This document shows, in pieces, positions 14,001-27,180 of a stretch of 64,000 nt of DNA. The notes under the pieces were generated by a model. That model was not told the origin of the DNA. It did not search any database and saw nothing but the letters and a program-made list of their open reading frames with translations. How positions within the stretch are numbered: the first letter of the stretch is position 1; each line of letters begins with the position of its first letter. The position numbers were made by a program, and so were the translations under genes. This DNA comes from Parasponia andersonii (taxonomy: Eukaryota; Streptophyta; Magnoliopsida; Rosales; Cannabaceae): positions 531,955 to 595,954 of the forward strand of contig JXTB01000081.1 in NCBI GenBank assembly GCA_002914805.1. The letters are read 5' to 3'.

Positions 14001-17000
14001 CAATCAGTAGATTGAACACGAATAAGCAAATATATTCTGTAATTATAATTCAGAAACAAGGGGGAAAAAATTTTAACCAAGATGTACTATAAACCAATAA
14101 AATGATAATCAAACCATAACACAATACAAATTAGAAGGAAAAACAGAAAAATTGAACACAAAAAAGGACCTCATACAGTAACAAAAGCCCCAAGGAAAAA
14201 TACACTTTAGGTTCACAATTTCTTAGTATAGTACTGCAGAATTTTTTCTTTTTTTTTTTTCTGAGTGAGAAATTATATGTAAGTAATCTTTTAAATTTAT
14301 ATCTGAAACTTGGATCGGAGGTGAAAAGGCTAAAACACAACCTTGTATTTATCATTCTTTAATAATTTACAAAGAACAAAAGAACAAAACTGGTTATTTA
14401 AAGACATTCCAGCAACTATCATCCCCTGAAATAAAAGAAATAAATTCAAAAAACAAATCCTAGAATCCCAAGAATCAAGGTTGACTTATTCAGCCATAAC
14501 TCACGAGATACACCTTTCAACACTCCCCCTCAAGCTGGATTATATACATCATACAAGCCCAGCTTGCTAATCAACTTCTCAAAGAGTGGTCTTGGGAGTC
14601 CCTTTGTAAGGATGTCTGCTGTTTGTTCAAAAGAGTTCACATAAAGAATACAGAGTTTCCCATCTTTAATCTTTTATTTAATAAAGTGTCTATCAACCTC
14701 CACGTGCTTTTTTCGATCATGATGTACTGGATTATGAGCTATATTAATAGCTGCTTTGTTGTTACAATACAATTTCATCGATTTTTCATCCCATACTCAG
14801 AGTTCTTTCAACAGTAGTCTTAACCAAATTAACTCGCTAACTCCATAAGCCATAGACCAGAATTCAACTTCTGCACTATTCCTAGCAACAACATTCTGTT
14901 TTTTTGCTTCTCCAAGTAACAAAATTACCCCAAACAAATGAGCAATATCCTGAAGTTGACTTTTGGTCTGTAATTGATCTTGCCTAGCCAGCATCGGTAT
15001 AGCTTTCAACTTCACGAGAATTCCCCCTTTTAAAAAACAAACCTCGTCCTGGACTCCCTTTGAGATATTTCAAAATATGAATTGCATCTTCATAGTGTTT
15101 TTCATATGGAGCATACATAAATTAGCTTACCAGGCTCACTGCGAATGCTATGTCAAGTCTTGTAAGAGAGAGAGAGATTAGCTTCCCAACTAGGCACTGG
15201 TAACTACCCTTGTCAATTGGTGAACCGGAGTTTTGTTCCCCTAATTTCATATTAGGATCTATAGGAGTTTCCACTAGTTTGCACCCTAATAACCCTGTAT
15301 CCTTCAGAAGATCTAGAACATACTTCCTCTGCAATATAGTAATCCTAGTTTTATTTCTAGCTATCTCCATGCCTAGGAAATATCTCAGCATTCCCAGATC
15401 CTTTATCTCAAATTCATCAGCCAACCTCCTTTTCAATTTTTCCATTTCACAAAAATCATTACACGTTAAGATAATATTGTCAACATATACGATGAGTATA
15501 GTTGACTTTTCTCCCTCATGTTTATAAAACAATGTATGATCAGTATGAGCTTACTTGTACCCTTGATGAAGAACAACTTTGGTGAATTTTTCAAACCATG
15601 CTCTGGGTGACTGTTTTAGCCCATAGAGAGACTTCTTTAGCCTACATACCTGACTTGGCTTTTTTGGAATTCTGTACCTAGGTGGTAACTCCATATAGAC
15701 TTCTTCATTTAAATCTACATTCAAGAATGCATTCTTGACATCGAGTTGACGAAAAGACCAATCTAAATTTGCAGCCAAAGAGGGAAGAACTCGAACAGTG
15801 TTAAGTTTGGCCATAAGTGCAAAGGTTTCCTGATAATCTATCCCATATGTTTGTGTGAACCCTTTTGCCACTAGGCGAGCCTTATATCTGTCGATGGAAC
15901 CATCAGGTTTGTATTTCACAGTAAATACCCATTTGCACTCAACAGGAATGGCATCTTTGGGTTTCTGAACAATTTCCCAAGTGTTGTTTTTTTCCAAGCC
16001 CTTCATTTCTTCTACTGCCCTTTTCCAATTAAGATCTTCTAGTGCCTCTTCAATTATTTTAGGCGTTTTGACTTCTGTTAAATTGGACACAAAATTTCGC
16101 ATAGAGGAAGACAAGTGATCATATTTGACAAATTGTGCAATAGGGTGCCGAGTACAAGATCGAACGCCTTTCCTTAATGCAATAGGAAGATCATCAGTAT
16201 TTACTAAGGGAGAATTACCGGAGTCCAAGTCTGAATCGTGACATATCTCGGGTATGGGAGTTTCCATACTTTGCTATTTGTTTCTTCGAGAATAAACACG
16301 AAGTTCAAATTTATTTTGTTGGTTGAGACTAAGTAGTTGGGCATCCAGATTGGGCAAGTCAGTTTCCTGTTGATTTTCCATTTGTTCTTTATTTCAATGA
16401 TATCAAAATCCAATATGTCACTTGCTATGGGAGTGGGAAAATTGTGAAAATTGGGAGAATTGGGAATAGAAATATCTGTAGATAGTTCCCAAAAATTACC
16501 TTCATTTTTATCCCCATTCTCCCTCTGAAGAGAATTTTTGTAAAATAACTGATTTTCAAAAAAGTGTACATCCATGGACACCAATAATTTCCTTTTTTCA
16601 GGAATATACCATTTATATCCTTTTTGATTTGCAGCATATCCCAAAAAAATGCATTTATGTGCTTTTGGGTCAAGTTTATTCCTATTGGTGTCATGGTTGT
16701 GAACAAAAGCTGTGCATCCAAAAACCTTTGATGGCAAATGATTAATAATGCGATTTTCAGGAAAAAAAATTGTGAAAGAACATTTTACAGAATTTGAAAT
16801 ATCAGGATATTTGTTGGCATTCTATTAATGAGATAGCAAGCAATTAGAACAGCATCACCCCAAAAGTTTTTAGGAGTATTAGTTGTAAACATAATTGCCC
16901 TAGCAACTTCTAAGAAATACGATTTTTCCTTTCTGCTATGCCTTTTTGTTGAAATGTTTTAATGCATGAACTTTGTTGAATTATCTTATTTTGATCTAGA

Positions 17001-20000
17001 TAATTTCCCAAAATTTGATTAAAATATTCTTTTCCATTATCAGTATGTAAGACTTGAATATTTGTGGAAAATTGATTTTTAACCATGCAATGAAAATTTT
17101 AAAACACAAGTTCAACATCAGACTTATCATTCAACAAATATAGCCAACAAACACGAGTATAATCATCAATAAAGGTAATAAACCAACGTTTAGAATAAAT
17201 ATTCTGAAATCGAGACAGTCCCCAAATATCACTATGAATAAGTGTAAATGGTTTAGAAACCTTGTAAGGTTTTGGTTTAAAAACAGCCCTTTGATGTTTA
17301 GCAAGTTGACATATTTCGCACTGACCAACATTCTTATTTCGAAATAAGGAAGGAAACAAATGTTTTAAATATGGAAAACTTGGATGACCTAATCTAAAAT
17401 GCCACAGCATAATCTGGTCATTACTCGAAGAAGATGAAGAATCCCAACAAACTCAAACTGTATGAACTTGTTTTTCCTCGTTGATATCTTCAGTAAAGTA
17501 GCATAGTCCTCTATACACTCTAGCACTGTCAATCTTCTTCCCAGAACTCTAGTCGTGAAATTCACAATGATTTTGTGAGAATACTACTTTACAATTGTAA
17601 TCTTTCAAAATTTTACTTACAGATAGCAAGTTACAAGATAAATTGGGAACATGCAAAACTGACTTAAGGACAAGAGTGGAGTTAATTCTAATTGTTCCAG
17701 TCCCTGCTATTGGAGATAGTGACCCATCTGCTATTCTCACTTTTTCACGCCCATCATTAGGAACATAAGTAGTGAATAATTGTGCACAATAGCAGGTTAC
17801 AAGATAAATTTGGAACATGCAAAACTGACTTAAGGACAAGAGTGGAGTTAATTCTAATTGTTCCAGTCCCTGCTCTTGGAGATAGTGACCCACTGCTATT
17901 CTCACTTTTTCATGCCCACCATTAGGAACATAAGTAGTGAATAATTGTGCACAACTTGTCATATGATCTGAGGCACCTGAATCAATAATCCAAGATCCTT
18001 TTTTCTTCACTGTACAATTAAGGGCAGATAAAAAATTAACTTTCTGGGCTATAAGAGCGGTACTGTGATTTTTTTCAGGAGTAAGCAATTTATAAAGGCG
18101 TTCAATCTGGTCTTTGTTTAATGAAAGACCACTAAATCCTTCTCCATGTTTCTGATCTGAGGATTCTACACCAACTTGAAAGGCTCGGGTATCACGGCGT
18201 GGGGTCCACTGTTGCTTTTGATTTTCTTTATTTGGTGGCTTACCATGGAATTTCCAACACGTGTCTCTAGTGTGGTTAGTTCTTTGACAAAAATCACACC
18301 ACAGATTACCTCTTTGACCACGTCTGGAGTCATTTGAATGGGATCCATCACCACGGCTCTGTTCCTGCCGATTTTGTTCCTGATTTCAAGCGATTAAGGC
18401 TGAGACTTCAGATTGGGCAAGATGTTTTGATTCATCTAGCATAGTCTTCTTCCTCCATTCTTCTCGGCGTACTTCAGCGAAGACATTATCAATCGGTGGC
18501 AGGGGGCGAATTCCAAGCATTCTTCCTCTCACTTCATCCAAGTTCTTGTTGAGTCCAGCAAGGAAATCATATGTCCGAGTTTTCTCTACCAGTTTAGTAT
18601 ATTTTTCTGCACAGTCTGGGCACCAGTCGCTTGGTTCAAAGAGATCAAGTTCCTGCCAGATTTTTGAGAGAGCCGTGAAGTACTCGTTCACATCCGTATC
18701 TCCTTGTTTGAGCTCTCGTGCTTGGTCCCTAAGTTCACAAAGTTGAGCAGAATTTTCTAAATCTGAGTAAACACGCTTTACTTTATCCCAAATTGCTTTC
18801 GCTGCAGTATGAACCAGGTACAGAGATCCGATTTTCTCTTCCATAGAGTTGATAAGCCATGCCATGACAAGAGCATTATGTGTATCCCATGTTGAGTAGG
18901 CAGGATCCGATGGGTCTGGTGTTTTAATTGACCCATCTATTAGCCGATTCTCCCTCTCCCTCATATACCAATCTCGACTGATCGAGGCTATTGGAAAAAA
19001 AATTTTCCATTCAGTTTGTATGGAGTGATTTGGAGGGGAAGAATTATCAAAAGAAACAGTGGGGTTAATTGTAAGGTTAGGCGTGGAAGATTCAGTAGAA
19101 TCATCCTTCTTCCCATCCTTGCTTAACCCAGTAAGGGCCTGCTTATATAGCTATTGCCCGTTGCCTCTCTTCTCAATGGTATCCCAGCTCTAATACCATG
19201 AAACTTGGATCCGGAGGTGAAAAGGCTAAAACATTGCCTTGTATTTATTATTCTTTAATAATTTACAAAGAACAAAGCTGGTTATTTAAAGACATTCCAG
19301 CAACTATCATCTCCTAAAATAAAGGAAATAAATTCAAAAAACAAATCCTAGAATCCCAAGAATCAAGGTTGACTTATTCAGCCATAATCACGAGATACAC
19401 CTTTCAACAATATCAAAGGACAAAATCCATGGAACGTATACACCCAATAAGCACATAATGCATTGAATAGTTTCCAAACAAACAGCACTGAGATAGTAAA
19501 AGGAAGCTGGCTACCAAAGCATACCTGAAAACAATACTCAGCATGTTCGACTCCTCCATACATGTCATAGTTTTCAGGGTCCATTTTAAAATACTACCTC
19601 AAGAGAAAGGAAAAAGGAAATGGAACATGTAAGTAGAAAAAATCTAGAAAAAAGAAAAGAAGTATTATAGTTTGTATGAAACTACTTATTTCTAAAAGAC
19701 ATGAAATGTTTAATTCCAAAATCAAAATAAAGAACAAGTAGAAGAGTTTTGTCCCTAAAGCATAGCCCATCCTAAGCCTCTCCCAGATTACACCACATAA
19801 AACTAAAATATCATGCTTAACTTGAAGAATACTTTGAGTGGCACAGTCCTGGCCAAGAGGCTTCATGCAAATGTCAGTTAGAGATACCATTAAGCCAGAA
19901 TGATTTGCACGAATTCCATCAACCTGTCAAAATTAAGCAAAACAGACCAAATCAAACATATCAAAACGTATCATGCCTCTTAGATTGGCGACAAACAACT

Positions 20001-23000
20001 TGAGAAACAGCACCAAGCACCTATACTACCTTCTTTTGTATTTCAAAGAGTAACTGAATATTATCCTCCGTAACAATACTTGGTCGCTTGCCCAGGCGTT
20101 GATCAGGAATAGTTGCTATTATGAGCTACGGAGAAAAAAAAACAAAACAAAAACTAAGTGACAACAAACTACATGGACTAAATCAGGAAAGGCATTGCAA
20201 ACAAAAATAACTGCAGATCATTTCAAAGATACGAGATTCAATTTACATGTCCAGTCAAAGCACGGAAGGCCCTTACTTGGACACCCCAGAGATGATGTTC
20301 TGAATTTACACTCATACTGTTGCCTTTGCATTGCATTGCATTGCATAATTGAGACACAGCGCAACATGATAGATATGTTTCCAGTGAAATTGTACAAATT
20401 TACCACCCAACAGAAATGTTCAAAAGAACTCCGCAAAGGGCGATGCATTTTTCTCCCATGCAAAGTGATATAGGCCAATGGATGAAGAAAAAAAGCAGAT
20501 CATAGGAAAAGAAAGTAACATTATACAAAACAATATTCAAACCTGTTCAATCCTGTAGAAGGGAGCAAGATGGCTGTCAAAAAACTGTTTCTCTTCTGCT
20601 GCCCTACTTCCAGGACCTACCCAAAGCTGTGATGTTTTATACATGATCAAACCTCCATGAAAAACAGGACACTGTTTCATCTAAATAGCAACAAAACATG
20701 CACAATAGTTTCTGCATCTTTTAGAGTTAAATGGAAAACAGTTAATATTATGTTTCTAACTGAAATTTGCACGAAGCCTCTTGGCCAAGTTTACAGACAT
20801 AATGTTTAAACCTGAAAAAAGCCAAATTATGTCTCCAACTTACATTTGCATGAAACCTCATAAAACTTGTGTTCAAGATTGTCTTATAACCCAAAGTTAC
20901 AGACAATGTTGAAAACTTGGTCCAATTGAGACATTCCTTTACAAACCTTGTTTGTATCATATATAGTTATATCAAATTCCAGATTAGCAGGCACATCAAA
21001 CAAAAAAAAAGCTGGTTTATAATAGAAAATTTTTGCAGAACCAAGCGATCACGACCTTGGTTTCATTTGGACATGGTACATGTAAGATCCTTTGATATTT
21101 AAGAGGATAATTCTGCTTCTTGTTCTTATATTAAAAATAATAAAACTATTAACGAGAAATAATTAGAGATAAAAATGTGTTACCTTCTCTGGCTGTGTCT
21201 CCACATTGAAACGAACTAGACCAAGACAAAATACAACAATAATTGCTAACGAGGAACAGAGGACAAGAGAGGGATTTCTAGCAACCCATGCTCCATAAGC
21301 CCTGATGCATATAAAAGTTACTTAACAGATACGTCAGTAAACTTATAAGTAATTGTAGAATTGCAAATTGCAAACCTGAAAAAGTTTGACAAGTAATGTT
21401 GAACAGCAGATAGTTGGATCCCATCTGTAACTCGATGAACCTTCTCATCCCCCTAGAGTAATTGTAATAAGGTGCCAAAAAATACTTCAGAAATGAACAT
21501 AAGCATATATAGAGAAGAGAATAGCAACCAATATAAGAACATCAATCAATTTCAACCAACTTAGAAATAAATGCTACTTTCAAGAAACGCATAGAAGTTT
21601 TTTTTAACAATCCACACATTGAAATTGAGCTCTCTCTACCTATACCACATACTAGCTCTTTGAATTGAAACTCCACCAAGTCTTGTAGCAAGTTGTAGCA
21701 AGTTGGTGAAAAATAGAAACCCAAACGCACCAATCACCAAAGAACTATATGTATAATGGGGAAAAAAATTAAAAAATTAAAAAAGAGGAACAACAAATAC
21801 ACTGACACGAGTTGTTCCCAACGCTTGTAACAAAGTATGCTTGTAAAATCATTTAGTGATATCCCTTATCAATCTCAAGTAACTTACGACTATATTAAAA
21901 GCAGTATATAATGTGTTCCTGCTTACCAAGCAAAAAATAGATATAAAATTAGGGGAACACAAAAGCACATTATGTACTCCTAAAGCATCACAAGGTTGGA
22001 TGAACAAAATATATTTCAAAAAAAGAGTGACTACAAGACCACGTGACATTAGATTGTCAAGGCTGATCACATCTGAAAGTAAACTTCAAATCTACCACTC
22101 AAGAGTAATCTTTCTTTTTCACCTTGACCAAGTCAGTTTCATCATGGAGAACATTCAATAATGGTTCCACACTAGATGAAGGTGTCCTCCTTTCTCTCGT
22201 ACGATGAGAAAAACCCCACCCTAGGAATGCAGATACGAGAAGTATGTACAAGATAGCAACTGAAAGTTCAATGCATCTGACCTGCAAGGTTAATGAGATA
22301 AGCTATATTTGAACGCATCAAAAAACTGAAAAACACCATGATCTATCAGTTAGATACTTAGAGTGGTTCACAATATCCTTTAAAAACCAAAAAGAAGAAT
22401 TTAGGTAATATATGAACCAAAGAGAACTTGAAAAGAACCAAACAGATAGGATTTATCTATATTGCATCAAATCCAACCTTAAGAGGTCCAATTTTAATTG
22501 AGCAAGCATCTTCTTTAGATGGAGAAGGAGGTTCAAAACTAGAACATGCAGGAGATAATGGGCAATCACCACAAGAACATCCCAACGAAGTATCAGCACA
22601 TGAATAAACAGACACATTCATTGGATCCATTCCAGATGCCTCGGTAACACTTGACTTAAAATTTATTGAATAAGGCGAACCAGGAAAACCCGGGGGTGCC
22701 TTCTGACCAATAAATGCAAACCATTCTGAAAAGACACAATTGGAAACAAAATGTTAGAATTTACAAGAAAATAGTATACACTCCAACTTGACATATATAA
22801 AATATAAGTAATTTGGTTGCAATAAAATCTAGAGATGAAACACAGTGAAAAGGGCGTTGCTGAGAGCAAAATATTTCACAAAAGGTCAACGGTCCCCGTT
22901 ATGACAGGCAAACCAAAAATGTTAGAATCTGCAAGAAAATATTCTACAGTCTAACTAGGCGTATATTAGCAATTAGTAAGTTTGGTTGCAATAAAATCTA

Positions 23001-26000
23001 GAGATGAAACATAATGAAAAGGGCATTGCTGAGAACAAAATATTTTATAATAGAAAGACACTATTTTATAGGCACTACACACACAACACAAAAGACAATA
23101 ATAATAATAGCAATAACAGAAAGAAAAATGATCATGCACGGACAAACATGCATATCATAATAGAATATGCTGACTGGTCTACTTATTAAAAAAATCGTAG
23201 TATTTAGACAAACAGATCTAGACCATCTGCCTCAGCCTGAGTCTCCTGGGCTTGGGCCAGCAAAACGCACAAAAGCATATGAATCAACCCATATCAGCCC
23301 AAACAAAAGTACTTGCATAAGTGAAGGTCATTGAATTAGCACTTTATCAAATTTAGTAAGTCACGCATAGATCTTGGTATTCTGCCTTATCTGCATGACA
23401 ATATTTGGTGTGAAACCTTACTTTATATTTATGGCTGATCTGAATTTGAACTCACCTTTCAATGGGATTATATAAGATCAAAAGATTTTGTTTCAACATG
23501 TCTTGCAATTTCAATGGACACATCAGAATCGACAAAAAACAGCATAAAAAACTGGTAGTACGACAACTATCAGTTGCAAACTAAAGTAATGCAGTAACAA
23601 AAGATATGCATTACTGTTGACAGATTCACCCACAAAATATCAGGTCACCTTTAAAATTTTTAGCACCAGCACCAATAAATTCTATGGCCCGTGTGTTCAT
23701 GGTCCCAAACTTTACATCCTTGCAGGAGTTGAAAAGCCCTTCACCAAAACTATCACTTATAAAATAGTCAATGCCATCTACAGTCGAATTTCCATTAACC
23801 TGAAAGGACATTATTAACCACACTAATGATTCCAGAGGATAGAATGATATTCGCATAAAGATTGCCAGCTATGTCACATTAAAAACTTTAAAAATATATG
23901 CAATGAAGAAGATCGAACAAATTACAAAAGAAATACATTTAGTTTTGCAACTCAAGCACCTCAGCAGAACACGACTCTAGAAAACTCACTGCAAGTACTA
24001 GTACTAAGTTCATTGTATTTGCTACCAATTTTCAGCAGTAGTGATAGTTGTTCAAAAAAGATGGAACGGAGACTAACAAAACCAAAGAGAGCATAAACTT
24101 TAAAGAAAGCCTTAATTAAGTCACTTAAAAGAAATGTGAATGTGTAAAACCTTCACCAGAAAAACATGAGTATTAGCAACGAAAATGCAACATAGAATAA
24201 CCACCATAAACAGGATTCAAATAGCAAAATTAGCATGTCCGACCTGGGAGGTAGAAGTCACATTGATAAATTGACTCTGATTTGGTGAGCAAGAAAGTTC
24301 ACAGAATAAATTTAGAAAGTTCCTCAAGCATGCTGGACAGCCAACGAGAAATGGAATGGCCTGCAATAAATTGAATGCACTGTAAGTTGACATATATATC
24401 AAAAGACACTGAATATGGAAAAATTAGTAGCAGAAATGTATTTAAGATAGAGAGGAATGCTATTATCTTAATATAACAAGCTTATCTAACTCCATTCAAA
24501 AGCCAGAAAGCAATGCTTTGCGATAAAGTGCACATAAGGAAATCATTCTTCAAGAGAACAAGAAAGAAACTAAAGAGATTGACTTATACAAGAACAATCG
24601 AAGAAAAGAACCACACAAAACAAACCATCTTCGATAAAGCAGGCCAAAATTCAAGTATAAAAAACAATGAACCAGTAAGTTAAAATGATTCTAGTCTGAT
24701 ATTTTTTGGTTCAATGGGAACCCTTAAAAGGAAAATTAGCTCCTCCAATATTAGCTTGTGCAGTGGCCTCCAGGCCTACATTTTGATCTCTAAGGAAGCA
24801 TCTTACTCGAGCGTTAACTTATTGGAACTAAAATTGGACTACTGATTCACTTCGCATCTTGTATTCCCCTCTGAAACAAATATAAATACACAGACCGCCA
24901 AACAAAGAATGAGTGAATAATATATTACAGTATATTACAGCTTAGGCTACAGTAACTAAGTCAGCTGAGCCTACCCTTACTTTTAACTTAATAGGTAAAA
25001 ATAAAAATAAAAAATAAAAAAACCCCAAACTATTTCTTATAAGTAGCCAACTAAAGCAAATATATATCAACAAATCAAAGAGAACAAAAACTATGACTTC
25101 CCCACAAAGTGACACTAACTAAGAAAGCAATTGCATTGCCCACCGTCTTAGAAAAGGTCACTTAAAGTTCCACAGCGGGATAAACCATTATAAGAACCTA
25201 TCAGTTAAAATGAATAGCAACAATAGTTCTTTCACTGAATATGCTGTAAATAGCCTTACTTGCTGAACCTGTGTCCGCAATGTGTCAAACTGAGCCTCAG
25301 TGCAACAAACATTCCCACTTAATGTCGGACACAAACTTTGGATTTTGGCTGAAAATAGCTCGTCAGGCTACAAAGGAAGTACCCGTGTTAAGACTCGCAG
25401 TGTGCAGCGGTAAGAACAAATAAGAACGAGACGAAAGGTAACCGCAATAGGAAGCCAGCGGCTATATATATAAACCTTAAGAGAAGAGGAACCATAAGGA
25501 CAATTCAAAACTTTCCCATCACTCCGTTCGCCACATATATCGTACATCGCACAGTACTCTTTAGAGTGCTTGTCCCTGACCAGCACATCACATGAGAAAC
25601 ATTATAACGACAATGTGTAACAGAGGAAAAAGCAAATTCAGCAGGCCACGACTGTCAATAATAAAAGCTTAAGTTTTAAACATAAACACCATTAGTGGAA
25701 AACAAGAATCGTCTTTCAGGACCAATCATCTCTTGTCTTGTATTTCTATTTGATACAAAGATACCAAAAAAAACAAGTTAAGAGCACCCAAAAGAACCAA
25801 TTGTACACTCGATGATACATACTTTCATGAAAAAGATTGATAGAGACAATTTTACTCAGTATGCTTTCTTACCCAAATGTGACATCAGAAATCGGAAGAG
25901 CCTGTGAATTCACACTCTTCTCTGCACTCAGCAGATACGTGATGAAAACAACCTACAGCAAGTAAAGTTACCAAGTTTAATTTTTTTTCGGTTAAAATTT

Positions 26001-26165
26001 GAGATAAATATAAACTTTCCCTATAAATTAACGAAATCAATTCCAAAATCACTATGATCCTATTGAATTGATATTTTCGAAGAAAAATTAAAAAAAAAAA
26101 AAAAGACTTGTTACCTGTAAAAGATAAATAGAGCGGAGGAAGGCCGAAGCCGAAAAAGAAATCAT
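2049..26165 (-). CDS. NPC1: NPC1 (Niemann-Pick C1) lipid/sterol transporter, complete, 39 exons
   Basis: NPC1 is a 13-span membrane protein of the late endosome/vacuolar system that moves sterols; in Arabidopsis its homologues have been tied to sphingolipid homeostasis. Joining 39 GT-AG exons gives 3,828 nt, 1,275 residues, with every junction in phase. Residues 1-27 form a signal peptide ([17 protein letters not shown]...). The cysteine-rich N-terminal domain (about 35-285) includes [20 protein letters not shown] and [20 protein letters not shown]. The first two membrane spans lie at about 290-312 and 375-398. The sterol-sensing domain spans about 615-800 ([15 protein letters not shown], then [15 protein letters not shown]). 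The C-terminal luminal domain (about 855-1085) includes [20 protein letters not shown]. The last spans run through [10 protein letters not shown] and [18 protein letters not shown] to the end. The length is typical of the family. The start is the ATG that opens the signal peptide. Intron 14 carries a copia element, but the host frame is intact. Confidence 0.95.
4811..4949. repeat. Tandem duplication, about 71 bp unit, NPC1 intron 32
   Basis: Two imperfect copies (4811-4881 and 4882-4949) both begin ccaacccaaagtattcaa and end near aatcaaggt. They lie in the intron between exons 32 and 33. Confidence 0.8.
9874..10040. repeat. Tandem duplication, about 99 bp unit, NPC1 intron 19
   Basis: Two diverged copies start at 9874 and 9973 with ggatacaaaaatctgca and continue with a shared gatacag.ggccaa block and a ggtttata block. 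They lie in the intron between exons 19 and 20. Confidence 0.7.
12359..13115. repeat. Minisatellite in NPC1 intron 16, interrupted by an assembly gap
   Basis: At least five or six imperfect units of roughly 110-150 bp, each made of a (GA)n tract, then cacattaattaaggcc, then a ttcataatacttgcatataa block and gaagccacgaagttt. Units begin near 12360, 12447, 12556, 12676 and 12930. A run of 53 N at 12813-12865 falls inside the array, so the true number of units is unknown. All of it is intronic (between exons 16 and 17). Confidence 0.85.
14304..14522 (-). repeat. 3' LTR of the copia element
   Basis: A 219-bp repeat matching 19199-19409. A polypurine tract lies directly inside it at 14523-14533 (minus-strand TTGAGGGGGAG), as expected upstream of a 3' LTR. 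Confidence 0.93.
17624..17954. repeat. Tandem segmental duplication inside the copia element, 166 bp unit
   Basis: Copy 1 (17624-17789) and copy 2 (17790 to about 17954) are more than 90% alike, in the part of the element around the protease. This is a local duplication within the fossil and not a family feature. Confidence 0.85.
19187..19198 (-). other. Primer-binding site of the copia element (initiator tRNA-Met type)
   Basis: The minus strand reads TGGTATTAGAGC immediately after the 5' LTR. This is the usual plant copia site complementary to the 3' part of initiator tRNA-Met, with one difference from TGGTATCAGAGC. Confidence 0.9.
19199..19409 (-). repeat. 5' LTR of the copia element
   Basis: A 211-bp repeat, TG...CA-bounded, nearly identical to 14304-14522. 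It is the 5' LTR because the primer-binding site lies directly inside it on the minus strand. Confidence 0.93.
19525..26165 (-). other. NPC1: NPC1 exon map, exons 1-14
   Basis: Exons in transcript order, read from GT-AG borders and frame continuity: 1, 26115-26165; 2, 25873-25952; 3, 25476-25575; 4, 25260-25367; 5, 24244-24360; 6, 23649-23799; 7, 22478-22725; 8, 22123-22281; 9, 21376-21452; 10, 21184-21301; 11, 20543-20626; 12, 20030-20125; 13, 19822-19923; 14, 19525-19593. They encode the signal peptide, the N-terminal sterol-binding domain (exons 2-7), membrane spans 1 (exon 8) and 2 (exon 10), and the start of the middle luminal domain. A single N at 26223 lies in the 5' untranslated region. 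Confidence 0.9.
22746..23055. repeat. Tandem duplication, about 170 bp unit, NPC1 intron 6
   Basis: Two copies (about 22746-22885 and 22917-23055) share aatgttagaat..acaagaaaat, then gtttggttgcaataaaatct (with small changes), then gaaaaggg.gttgctgag. The first copy begins about 20 bp outside exon 7, so the duplication sits close to that exon's acceptor. Confidence 0.85.
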
Positions 26166-26939
26166 TTCCACCTCTGGGCAAAAATATTGATGAGAACTCA
26201 GAAGCCTTGGGATTGTTAGGAANTAGGAAGATTAAAGAGTGAAGGCTTGGACTTCGGAGCCTTGGGACGATTACTGGGAGCGGGTCGGGGTTAGATTTTC
26301 GGTTGCTTCTTCGCACATAAAAATCAAAAAAGGAGCCCAAGGGTCAACTGCGGATTCTCTCCGAATCGCTCCCTTAATTCAGTCTTAACCACCGTCTCTT
26401 TTATCTTTTTTCGCAAAATTAAGGACCAAACGACACGCAACGTGATTGGAATACCTGTCGCAGCGGATTATTACACCACGTGGCGAGTGGAGAAAGTGCC
26501 ACGTTTCCTAACGCCGTTACTTAAAGAAAGTCTCACGCCTTCCTCTCACCACTGCTGTCGTTTGATCTCGTTCGTCGTGTCAATTTGACACTTGTCCAAA
26601 GAGACGATCTTCTCGCCATGGCTGCCAGAGAAGCCAGATAGCTGAAACTGAAAAGTTCGAAAATTGGCCAAAAAAGAAAGAAGAGTGGTAGACGCCATAT
26701 GCATAAATTTCGAATAATATTTCTATCTGAAAGAGAGAGAGAGAATGTTTTGAGTTTCTCTTTCCTAGGGTTTTTGTCGATCTTCGTTTTCGATTGGGTG
26801 CAAGAGATTCAGACGGCATTTCATAGATTTCACATAATTTCCCTTTCCAGTCGAAAACGGCACCAAAAAAAAAAAAAAAAAACCCCTAATTGAACATTAA
26901 TTCGACTATGTCTTCACTCTTCTGCAATCGTTTCGAATA

Positions 26940-27180
26940 TATATTTATATATATATATGTATGATCGGAGAGAGAGAGAGAGAGAGCGCCATTGCCGATC
27001 TCGAGATTGTTCTGCAAGAGCGAGCGATACAGATAGACGGAGAGAAAGATGAAGGCGGTAACCTTGATATATATATATATATGTATAATTGGGGAGTGAG
27101 AGAGCCACTGGCGATCTCGAGATTGTTCTGCAAGAGCGAACAGCAGAGAGAGACGGAGAGAGAGATGAAGTAGCCTTGAC
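26940..27180. repeat. Imperfect tandem repeat, about 120 bp unit, upstream of NPC1
   Basis: Two units each consist of a (TA)n run, a GA-rich run, then cgatctcgagattgttctgc, aagagcga and a gacggagagagatgaag block. The second unit ends in gtagccttgac. It sits about 0.8-1.0 kb upstream of the NPC1 start codon. Confidence 0.8.

Larger units (their letters stand above)
14304..19409 (-). mobile_element. Ty1/copia LTR retrotransposon in NPC1 intron 14, full length but decayed
   Basis: Two LTRs (14304-14522 and 19199-19409) bound a 5.1-kb element on the minus strand, flanked by the 5-bp target duplication atatc at 14299-14303 and 19410-19414. The parts run in copia order: gag (about 18386-18964), a CCHC zinc knuckle near 18240-18310, protease near 17960-18000, integrase zinc-binding and core about 17100-17410, integrase C-terminal region about 16430-16740, reverse transcriptase about 15120-16160, and RNase H about 14797-15015. 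The LTRs differ by about eight substitutions plus a few small indels (about 4%). That suggests an insertion of roughly one to several million years depending on the clock. The coding region is broken in perhaps eight places. The orientation matches the host gene. Confidence 0.93.

Noticed and set aside
26961-27173. Small frame across the upstream tandem repeat of NPC1
   Set aside because: It is GA/TA microsatellite translation and is not conserved between the two repeat units.
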